A stretch of 64,000 bases of DNA, taken from Rhizomys pruinosus (lineage: Eukaryota; Chordata; Mammalia; Rodentia; Spalacidae). A program made the translations under genes and the position numbers. Shown in pieces: positions 55,486-64,000 of the stretch. The stretch spans positions 2,355,847 to 2,419,846 of the forward strand of contig VZQC01006589.1 of the NCBI GenBank assembly GCA_009823505.1, in the 5' to 3' direction. The notes under the pieces were generated by a model. It saw only the letters and a list, made by a program, of their open reading frames with translations. It was not told where the DNA came from and ran no database searches. The stretch's first letter is position 1. Every line of letters starts with the position of its first letter.

Positions 55486-55762
55486 TTGGGGAGATGGCTA
55501 AGTGGGTAAGTTGCTTGCTGTGTAAGTATGAGGACCTGAGTTTGGATCCCAAGCACTAATGTAAAATCTGGCTCAGTAGCATATCTATAACCCCAGCACT
55601 TGGAGTCAGGAGAGAGACAAGAGGATCCATGGGGCTCTCCGGACTCTAGACTAGCCCAAACAGCAAGCTCCAGGGTCAGTGACTGCACTGTCTCCAAGAG
55701 TTCGATGGGTAGCAACAGAAGGAGACACCTGATGCCAGCCTGCATGTGCATGCACGAGAACA
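55486..55762 (+). mobile_element. B4-type SINE, runs past the duplication end
   Basis: GGGGTTGGGGAGATGGCTAAG head to GGAGACACCTGATGCC. The visible duplication stops inside it only because the window ends. Confidence 0.8.
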
Positions 55763-55794
55763 ACAAAAATCACTACATTGGTTGAGATATAGTT

Positions 55795-56285
55795 GTATGT
55801 AATTCACCTGCTGTAAAATTCATCCTTTAACACATAATTAATGTTTTTTTTGTGTGTACTGTCAGAACTGTGTTCTGACCATCACCATGGTCTTATTTCC
55901 CTCCTCAAAAAACAAACCCTGTGTTCAACTCCACACCTTCAGTCCCTGGCACCCACTAATCTACTTTTCTGTCTGTATGAATGGGATTATTCTGGACATT
56001 TCAAATGAGATCACTGTCTATGTGGCCTCTTATAATAGGCCTTTTTTTAGCGTGTCTTTAAGATTCAACCATGTTGTAACACATTTTTGTAGATTATACT
56101 TTTTATGGCTGAATGACTTTCCATTACCAGATGGACATACCACATTTTGTTGATCCACTCATCAGTTAGTAGACATTTACATTGTCTGTATCCATTAGAT
56201 ATAGTGAATAGTGCCACTATGAATACCCTTGTACATGTTTTGTGAGGACAGGTGTTTTCAATTGTGGATCTTTCAATCTTGGAAT
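55795..56285 (-). mobile_element. ancient LINE-1 (L1M-type) fragment
   Basis: CATACCACATTTTGTTGATC, CACTCATCAGTTAGTAGACA and GAATAGTGCCACTATGAATA in order are the familiar antisense L1M 3' sequence. Confidence 0.8.
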
Positions 56286-56881
56286 GATATGTGGACCATG
56301 AACAGGCTATTCTGGCCCCTTTTCAAAATCTCTCTTCCAGTTTGAGACAATGAGAAAATTGGGCTAATACCTATAGCAGATTTATTAACCACTGTAAAAA
56401 AAAAAGTTACCGTATAATTTGGTTATAACAACACAAATTTATCTAATAGTTCTGGAAATCAGAAGTGAAAAATTAATCTCCATAAGCCAAAATCAAGGTG
56501 TTGGAAATTTCCAGAGTAATCTGTTTCTTTGCCTTTTGCAGCTTCCATAAGCTACCTGCATGTCTTGGCTCTTGTCCCCTTCCATCTTCAAAGCAGTAGT
56601 TTGTACACACTGAGTATCTGAAGTTTGACACTCCTGCCTTCCTCTTTTACATTTAAAGGATCCTTGCTGTTACATGGGACCTACCTGAAGGATCTAGAAT
56701 AATCTCTTTATGTTAAGGTTACCTGATGAACCACCTTAAGCCTTAATTCCTCCTTTACCACCTACATAAATAGAATACTTAACAGGTTCTAAGACAGACA
56801 ACTTCAGTGGACCTTTACTTTTCTGCTTACACAGTAATGTTTAGCTATCTTACCACCTCTTTTTCCAAACCATTGAAAATA

Positions 56882-56884
<3 letters not shown>
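56286..56884. other. mostly unrecognised, possible ancient repeat
   Basis: 56430-56600 (AGTTCTGGAAATCAGAAGTG, AAAATCAAGGTGTTGG) resembles an old mammal-wide repeat in antisense. The rest is not recognised. Confidence 0.4.

Positions 56885-56926
<42 letters not shown>
56885..56926 (+). repeat. (TC)n microsatellite
   Basis: About 20 CT units. Confidence 0.97.
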
Positions 56927-56930
<4 letters not shown>

Positions 56931-56938
56931 AAAAAATT

Positions 56939-57080
56939 TATCTGGGCATGGTGGTGCATGCCTTTAATCCCAGCACTTGGGAGTCAGAGGCAGGTGGACC
57001 TTTGTGAGTTCAAGGCCAGCCTGGTCTACATAGTGAGTTCCAGGACAGCTAGGGCTACAGGGAGACCCTGTCTCAAAAAA
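56939..57080 (+). mobile_element. B1 SINE
   Basis: Full-length, close to consensus. Confidence 0.94.
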
Positions 57081-57099
57081 ACTGAAAATAAAATAACAC

Positions 57100-57272
57100 T
57101 GCAGACTGGCTGGCCCATTAGCTTCCAGTGGATAGTCCCATGTCTGCTTGCCATCTCATCATAGAAGTGCATGCCAACACATCCAGTTTTTTATGTTGGT
57201 TCCAGGGATTGAACTCAAGCTGTCAGACTTGCATGACTCGGCCTTTACCAGTTGAACCATATCCCAGGCTCC
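57100..57272 (-). mobile_element. B4-type SINE, diverged
   Basis: GACTGGCTGGCCCATTAGC, TTTTTTATGTTGGTTCC and CAGTTGAACCATATCCCAG. Confidence 0.62.
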
Positions 57273-57339
57273 TTTTGACTCTTAAATGGTAGTTTTTCTC
57301 CAAGTCAGATCTTTGAAGTCTCAAACATTCTTAAGGTCT

Positions 57340-57810
57340 GAACTCCCACCTATGTCATGATTCACAAATCCAAGATGCCTACATGTCCATGTTTATTGCA
57401 GCAGTATTTATAGTATCTAAGTTATGGAATCAACCTAGGTGTCCAACATCAGAGGAATGGGTAAAGAAAGTGTAGTTTATGGAATTTTTTCAATGGAATT
57501 TTTTTCAGCCAGAAGGAAGAATGAAGTTATATCATTTGTGCAAAAATGAATTTAGATGGAGAAAATCATGTAAGCTGATTAAGTAAGTTTCAGAAAGACA
57601 AATACTACATGCTTTCCATAATTTGTGGAGCCTAGATTTTATATAATCACATGAAATCATGGATGTATATATTAAGCGAAAGTACGAGTGAAATTATCTG
57701 AGGAAACAAAGGAGATTAATAGGAGGGGGAGAAGAGGACGTTTGGGTGGAGTGGAGCTGGAGGAAGCAATATACTCAACTTGTAGTATATGTACTTATAA
57801 GAAAAATGTA
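57340..57810 (+). mobile_element. ancient LINE-1 3' end fragment
   Basis: GTTTATTGCAGCAGTATTTA, CAACCTAGGTGTCCAACATC and GGTAAAGAAAGTGTAGTTTA are L1 ORF2/3' end sequence; a GA-rich stretch follows. Confidence 0.8.
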
Positions 57811-57955
57811 AAGCTGGGCATGGTGGTGCACGCCTTTAATCCTAGCACTCGGGAGGCAGAGGCAGGAAGATCTTTGTGAGTTCAAGGCCAGCCTGGTCTA
57901 CAGAGTGAGTTCCAGGACAGCTGGGACTACAGGGAGACCCTGTCTCAAAAAGACA
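57811..57955 (+). mobile_element. B1 SINE
   Basis: Full-length, close to consensus, at the end of the L1 fragment. Confidence 0.94.
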
Positions 57956-57964
57956 CACAAAAAA

Positions 57965-58165
57965 AGACACAAGACTGCCTGGTGTCAGCCCGTGTGGGCA
58001 AAATCATGGGAGAACTCTCCTCCAGGACCTCAGGAAGGAGCACCAGCCTGTCATTAGCCATGTTTTGGACTTAAATGTCTAGAGCTATGAGTGATTGTTT
58101 TTCTTTCTTGTCTAAGAATTGGTTATTTGTGACAGCAGGCCAAAGAAGTTAGTGCAGCACTTGGT
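57965..58165 (+). mobile_element. possible MLT1-type LTR 3' part
   Basis: CCATGTTTTGGACTTAAATG followed by AGAGCTATGAGTG and a T-rich end resembles old MaLR (MLT1) LTR ends. Diverged. Confidence 0.4.
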
Positions 58166-58619
58166 GGAATCCTGTAGGCTTTGCTTTACATCTTTTGCTG
58201 TTGTACTCATAACACAATTATGTTAAAATTGTTACATTATATATTTCAAAATGATTTAGCAGAGTAGCTAGTAGTTAAAGTGAACACGCTAAAAAATATT
58301 CATAGGGTATCTATTATGTATAAGGCCTTTGGGGAGTTTCTGAATAGCCAGTGTAATCAATAACAACCTCTATCTGCTCACTGTGAACTTACATATAATT
58401 TAACCCACACATTGGAAATCACAAGATTTACCCTGATATCAATTTACTGTCCAGTTACCGCAAAATAAAATCTGTTAACCTGGGGATTCTGAATTGAATT
58501 TGCCAGATTATTAGTCTTTCATTTGTACTTTGGGCTAATAGATTTTATACTTTAGAAACTGAAGGCAAATTTGCGAAACAATGATGGAGGACAAGATATA
58601 GTTTAACATAATATTACTT
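58166..58619. other. unique DNA up to the N
   Basis: AT-rich, nothing recognised. Ends at the only ambiguous base. Confidence 0.5.
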
Positions 58620-58620
58620 N
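58620..58620. other. single N, probable join
   Basis: The only non-ACGT base in the window sits exactly one base before the duplicated block begins again. Confidence 0.9.
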
Positions 58621-58656
58621 TATTGAGCAGTTTTGGTAAAAGTTTTGAAAGCACTT

Positions 58657-58813
58657 CTTTTGTTTGTTGTTTTTGTTGTTCTTTTTGAGAGGATCTCCCT
58701 TTAGTCCCAGCTGGCCTGGCGCTTGCATGTAGAACCGGTGGCCTTGAAACTCCAAGATCTGCCTGCCTCTGCCTTCTGAGTGCTGTTACTAAGGCGTGCA
58801 CCACCATGCCCAG
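58657..58813 (-). mobile_element. B1 SINE (copy B)
   Basis: Counterpart of 50203-50361 with several single-base losses. Confidence 0.9.
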
Positions 58814-59058
58814 TTTGAAAGCACTTTTTTAGCCAACCCTCCCCCGTGTTCTATCTCTGGTTCTGATGAGATTGCTGATAAGTCCAGGACAAAGGACCTC
58901 TGAGCAGAGGTTGAGAAGCCCCTGCTATTGTAACTGATCGTGGATCAGTAACTACTGGAAAAACAGAATTGTTTATAATGAAGTTCCCATGAAAGTAAAA
59001 GAGACAGAACTGTGAGTTCCATTATTAATAAAAGACAAAAAAAAAGTTCTCACTGTTA

Positions 59059-59305
59059 GGGGCTGGAAAAATGTTCAGTGGCCAAGAACACTTGTCTGTC
59101 ATGCAGGGACCTGGTTTGGTTCCTAGCACCCAAGACGAATGGCTCACAACCACGTAACTCCAACTACAGGGTATATGACACCCTTTTCTGGCCTCTGAGG
59201 GACCTGCACCTCTGTGGTATACACACAGACACACAGAGAGTCAGATAGACAGACACGCACACGTACATTTGAAGAAAAAAAAGCAGAAAAAATTTCTTTT
59301 AAAAA
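59059..59305 (+). mobile_element. B3-type SINE (copy B)
   Basis: Counterpart of 50605-50851. Confidence 0.85.
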
Positions 59306-59449
59306 AATCTCACTGTTAATTATTCACAAAGAAGGACTAGAATTCAAATTTCTCTGTTCTGACATGTTGCTTTAATATACACATACTATAATTAAAAAAT
59401 TCATATATTTCATCTCCAAATAGCCAGGGTTTAAAAATTTTCCACAAGC

Positions 59450-59787
59450 TGGCCGATGGAGATGGCTCCTTTAGGAAGTGCTGCTACAAGTGTGAATATC
59501 TGAGTTTGGATCTCCGGCATCTACATAAAAAGCTGGGCATGGTGGCATGTGTCTCTAACCCTAAGTCCTGTTGGAAGATGGGGAAGGCCAGCCAGCCTAG
59601 ACAATCGGTGAACTCTGGATTCAATGAAAGACCCTGTCTAAAACAAAGTCGAAAGGAAAAAAAAAAAACATTACACACACCACACACACACACACACAAC
59701 ACACACCACACACACACACAACACAAAACAAAAAAAAAAAAACAATAACGTACACACACATATACACACATACACAACACACACAAA
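59450..59787 (+). mobile_element. B4-type SINE (copy B)
   Basis: Counterpart of 51003-51362. The CA array is garbled (CACC and AAAA breaks) compared with copy A. Confidence 0.82.
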
Positions 59788-59846
59788 TTCTTTGAAAAAT
59801 TCTCTGTAAGCCATGTTCTAAGGATCTCATTCAAAGTGAGACAAAA

Positions 59847-60010
59847 ATGAGACAGGCAGGAGGATCACCACATATTTGAGGCCAGCCTGATATATATATA
59901 AAATCTATCTGCTGTTACATATATTATTATATTATATATATATATCCTGAATTACACAGTGAGTATATATATGTATATACAGCCTGATTATACAGTGAAA
60001 CTGTCTCAAA
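59847..60010 (+). mobile_element. B1/ID_B1-like SINE with (TA)n (copy B)
   Basis: Counterpart of 51428-51592. Confidence 0.5.
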
Positions 60011-60061
60011 AAAATTTTTTAGATAAAAAACATAGTGAGACTTGGCATTTTACTACAAACA

Positions 60062-60277
60062 AATTTTTTTGTTTGTTTTGCTTTTTGAGACAGAGTTTCT
60101 AGCCCAGACTGACTAGAACATCCCATGAAGCTGGATGACCTTGAACTTGTGATTCTCCTGCTTCCGCTTGGTAAGAGCTAAGATCGCAGGTATGTGCCAC
60201 CACGTCCAGTGTGCGGTCCATGCTGGGGGTGGATCCCAGGCCTTCGTAATGCTACATCTGAGCTATCTCAGCCCCAG
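60062..60277 (-). mobile_element. ID_B1-type SINE (copy B)
   Basis: Counterpart of 51640-51855. Confidence 0.75.
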
Positions 60278-61409
60278 TTTTTGTTTTAAGACGTACGTAT
60301 GGGTATCTTCTATATAAAATCTGTTGACAGCCACTGGGAGAGGCAGGTGCACTACTGAATCTCAAGTATGGGGAGGAGATCATATAAAATCCAAGTCACA
60401 TGCTTAATAAATTCCTAATATTTCATTCAAATTTTGGAGATACTTTGGTCTTGCTAACTTCCCATCCTCTTAATATGGTGGTAGGAGTAGAAATTGACAC
60501 ATGTGGATAGATTATTTACAGAGGGTCGCACATCAAAGCATTCTTTGTCCTTCTACTACAACCCATACAATTTATTGCAGAACTACATTTTATTTCCTTT
60601 CTTGGGCTGAAAAGCCATCAAAATGAAAGCAGATTTTGAAATCAACTGTTAATATTCTATCTCTTTCTCCTCCCTCCTAGCCTGCTGCCCCCATTTCATT
60701 TCTTGCTAACTCTGTTAAACTCTTGACCTTGAGTAGGTCCGTAGCTTTGCATAAATGTTTGAAAGTGACTTTTTGGTGGTTTAGCTGCTAAATGTGCATG
60801 ATAGAAACCCTGCTTGGCTTGGCTTGGAAGCTCTCAGGGGGTTAACTGTTTTTTTAACTGACCATGCCAGAAAACAGCACAGTCTGAGGAGATTCGGCTA
60901 ATGTCTCCCAGTATACAGGAAAAGTGTGAACAGCTCTGTCAGAAGGACTGCCTCGTTCCCTTCCTTTCTAGACAGTGCCCTCTGTGCAAACCATCACTTT
61001 TCATTTGCCATTTGGACAGTAGTGATAGAACTGTGGCTTCATTGCCCACGGAGAAGCACAGTGAAGAGTCTGGCCTTGCTTGTTGCCCTGGATGAAAGAA
61101 GTTTGAGGCTCAGGCCTAGTCCTGAAGGTAAACGAGGAGAAGGCTGACAGAATACATATATTCACAGCTCTGGCCTCAAGATTGTGGGCTGACCAACATG
61201 TAACATGAGGAAAAATGCCATTCCTGCCATTTCTAGGGTTGGAGTTCTTTCTAGGTGAGCAAATTAAATGCCACCACTTAGCCCTGGGAGCAATCCAGTG
61301 TTTTTTTGTTAACTTACAAAGTGTTTTTGGTAGAAGGCTGGAACTGATATATGCATGACCAGTGCTGTTGAAAAAGTGACAGAAACTTGTAGAATAAAAA
61401 TGCTCAGGA
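60278..61409. other. repeat-free unique DNA (copy B)
   Basis: Counterpart of 51856-52987, almost without differences. Confidence 0.55.
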
Positions 61410-61601
61410 GGGCTGGAGGATGGCCTAGCAGTTAAGAGCACCAACTACTCTGGCAGAGGACCGGGTTCGATCGCCAGCAACCACATGGCTGAGAGAACTG
61501 CTTTGACTCCAGTTCCAGGGGAATCCAAACACCCTTTCTGACCTCCGTGGCATTTGCCACAACTAGGGTGCACAGACCTGACATGCAGCAGTACATTCAT
61601 A

Positions 61602-61636
<35 letters not shown>

Positions 61637-61640
61637 ATAC
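61410..61640 (+). mobile_element. B2 SINE (copy B)
   Basis: Counterpart of 52988-53220 with many small indels, for example GGCTGGAGGATGG for GGCTGGAGAGATGG. Confidence 0.92.
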
Positions 61641-61657
61641 TTTAAAAATGCTCAGGG

Positions 61658-62165
61658 ATTGGGGCCTGACTTGTAAAGTACTTGCACGCAAGCAGTGGAC
61701 CTGAGTTCAATACCCGACACACACACCACACACACACACCCACACACACAGGCACATGAACATCGATCATCTATCTATCTACTATATCTATCACCTATCA
61801 ATCTATCATCTCTTTATATATATCTTTTATTCTATCATCAATCTATTTAATTTCATCTATATCCTTATCTATCATCTATCTATCAATCTATCTATTGTCT
61901 ATCTATATGTCTATTCTATCTATCTATCATCTATTGTACATAGCTGGGTATGGTACTATGCACATGTGGTCACAGCGCTGGGGAGGGAGAGACAGGAGAT
62001 ACCTAGGCTTGCTGGCCAGCCAGCCTAGCCTAGTTGGTGAGTTCTAGGTCAGTCAAAGACTATCTCAGAAACTCAACATGGAAAGCCTTTGAGGGATGAA
62101 ACCCAAGGTTGTCTTCTGGCCTAACACCCACCACACACCCACACAACACACACACACACCACACA
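61658..62165 (+). mobile_element. B4-type SINE split by microsatellites (copy B)
   Basis: Counterpart of 53239-53757 with irregular CA and CTAT arrays. Confidence 0.72.
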
Positions 62166-62474
62166 CTAATTTTAATGCTCAGAAATAAACCACAGGCATT
62201 ATTCAGCAACCTTAGTGTTTGAATGAAAATCAGGTATTGAAAGACTATACATATTAGCACTATTTGTATCAAACATTGCCGCAGACACACCCCATCTCTT
62301 CTCTAGACAAACCCACTTGAGCATGATGGAGGCTGAAAACTTTGGAGACTTATCTGCCAGCTTTCCCTCTAGGTAAGATTATTGTAAATAGCATAATTAT
62401 GACCCACAAAGAGCAAGTATGATTGGTGACTTTCAAGACAGGGTTTTCTGAGTGAGTAAAAGTAATACAAAATG

Positions 62475-62850
62475 AGGGTGGGGTTGCAGAGGATGGCTCA
62501 ACAGTTAGGAATGCCTGTCGTACAATCACGAGGACTGGATGTGAGATCCCAGTACCCATGTAACAAGCCAGGAACCTGGTCATGCTTGGAAGCCCAACTC
62601 TGAAGCAGGCAGAGACAGGAGAATCATGGGGCCTTGCTGAGTTCCCATGCAGCCAAGAAACACAAGCCATAGATTTAGGAGAGACCCTGCTTCAAAGGAA
62701 TAGGTGGAGAGCGATAGAGGAAGATGCCAAACACTGTCTTCTGAACTCTGGGGCAGGTGAACAGTACCTGCACACACATGTACACACACACTTCAGACAC
62801 TGCAGGTTGACACACATCAGCACACATGTACAGGCACACCCATACATCTT
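62475..62850 (+). mobile_element. B4-type SINE (copy B)
   Basis: Counterpart of 54070-54450. Confidence 0.8.
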
Positions 62851-63324
62851 TTAAGGATATTGATATGGATAAGAAAAGCTATTTTCTCTCCTTTCTTTTA
62901 ATCTTTTGACATTAGAATGAAGCTTCACGAAAGCAGAGACCACCTCTATTTTGGTTTTTAACTGTTATATTCCCAGGAGGTATCTCATATTTGTTTAATG
63001 CATATACTTGGAAGTGACTGTAATGCTCAGAGCTGCAGCAGCCACTTTGCAGCCTTGAAGTTATCTGGGCAAAGGTCCAACTGCACTATCCAATGCCCCT
63101 TGGTTTCCTGCTGGATGCCACTATCTGTAACCAATAACTAGAAGCAACTTGGGTTCCATCCAGGCTGGAGAAGACAATTTCTGATGCAGCACTTCGAGAG
63201 CTTGATTCCCTCTGCTGTGAACCCTGCACTTTTTAGAATGATAGGTATGCTATGGGCTCAATTCCAGAGAGAACAGAGATGGACCAGAGTCCCTGTTGAC
63301 TTTTAAGGCACAGAACATACATGA
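62851..63324. other. apparently unique DNA (copy B)
   Basis: Counterpart of 54451-54925, nearly identical. Confidence 0.5.
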
Positions 63325-63550
63325 GGGGCTGGAGAGATGGCTCAGCGGTTAAGAGCGAGCGCCAACTGCTCTTGCAGAGGACCCAGGTTCGATTCCAGCA
63401 CCCACATGGCAGCTAAGAAACCATCTTAACTCCAGTTCCAGGGGAATCCGATGCGCTCTTCTGACGTCTGAGGCATGCATGACACGGGCGCCTCAACCTA
63501 CATGCAGCAGTACACTCATCCACCTAAAAATAATAAAAATAAAATTTTTT
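63325..63550 (+). mobile_element. B2 SINE (copy B)
   Basis: Counterpart of 54926-55152 with scattered single-base losses. Confidence 0.92.
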
Positions 63551-63877
63551 AGATAAAAAAGAACATACGTGAGAGAGAAATAAAATTGTATCACTAAAAA
63601 TCAATATGCTTTTAAAATTTTATTTTTGCCTTTTCTGTGGCAAAATCTAATCTATTATGACTGGTGCACTCTCAATCTACACTCACATCAGCATGAAGTC
63701 CATGAAAAAGAAAAGTTTTTCTACCACTTATACTTCAAGACCTGCTTCCCAAATGCTCTGAAGCAGGACAGGTCATAGTCCATTTCTACTAAGGACGAGC
63801 CTCTCTCCAGCCCACATGTTACTAGTAGTGCATTTCTCCAAATGTGGGTGACTTCATCTTTTTTAAAATTTTAGCTT
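63551..63877. other. apparently unique DNA (copy B)
   Basis: Counterpart of 55160-55485, nearly identical. Confidence 0.5.
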
Positions 63878-64000
63878 TGGGGTTGGGGAGTGGCTAAGTG
63901 GGTAAGTTGCTTGCTTGTAAGCATGGACCTGAGTTTGGATCCCAAGCACTAATGTAAAATCTGGCTCAGTAGCATATCTATAACCCCAGCACTTGGAGTC
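63878..64000 (+). mobile_element. B4-type SINE (copy B), cut by window end
   Basis: Counterpart of the first part of 55486-55762. Confidence 0.78.

Larger units (their letters stand above)
50162..55607 (+). repeat. large direct duplication, copy A
   Basis: Matches 58621-64000 in the same orientation and order, base for base over long stretches. Distance between copies is 8459 bp at the left end and 8393 bp at the right; copy B is 66 bp shorter because of many small deletions. Copy A has well-formed SINEs and microsatellites. Confidence 0.97.
58621..64000 (+). repeat. large direct duplication, copy B (cut by window end)
   Basis: Corresponds to 50162-55607. Differences are mostly one- to few-base deletions, crowded in 58680-60010, 61400-61940, 62120-62170 and 62750-62850, that is in SINEs and CA/TATC arrays. 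The offset is a constant 8423 bp across the unique part checked (52478 to 60901, 52578 to 61001). Confidence 0.97.

Overview
This 64-kb window is nuclear DNA from a muroid rodent, most likely a cricetid (vole, hamster or deer-mouse group). The SINE content shows this: B1, B2/B3, B4/RSINE1-type and ID_B1-type elements occur together. The dominant B2 variant has a long tail that differs from the short house-mouse B2, and there are rodent MaLR/ERVL-type LTRs and a LINE-1 with a monomeric 5' end. I found no protein-coding gene of the host, no tRNA or rRNA gene and no CRISPR array. The window reads as intergenic or intronic DNA, and the only recognisable coding sequence is decayed LINE-1.

Layout. 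1-22.9 kb: dense SINEs with stretches of apparently unique DNA, two closely related solo LTRs in opposite orientation (3609-4080 minus, 19837-20301 plus), a MER5-like DNA transposon relic (13285-13505) and old L1 fragments. 22.9-30.3 kb: one L1 in plus orientation with two 211-bp 5'UTR monomers, a broken ORF1 and a broken ORF2, ending without its 3' end. Its ORF1 is split by a 2.4-kb poly(A)-tailed retroposon (24188-26625) whose 5' part is inverted and which carries a third, antisense copy of itself. 31.2-32.9 kb: a long repeat-free island. 36.4-41.6 kb: a second, older L1, broken up by SINEs and by another copy of the same retroposon (38329-39928). It also holds a perfect 118-bp tandem duplication. 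41.6-50.1 kb: SINEs, LTR-like repeats, MaLR LTRs and microsatellites. 50.16-55.61 kb reappears at 58.62-64.0 kb as a near-identical second copy that starts one base after the only N in the window.

The most interesting biology is the repeated retroposon family (three copies here, two with convincing target-site duplications, 3' A-rich tails, 5' truncation and one apparent twin-priming inversion). I do not recognise it. It behaves like a non-autonomous passenger of the LINE-1 machinery. The most important caution is the end of the window: the 8.46-kb repeat next to an N, with indels concentrated in SINEs and microsatellites, looks more like an unresolved assembly overlap than a true tandem duplication. 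SINE boundaries were read by eye and may be off by several bases; family names are to the family level only.
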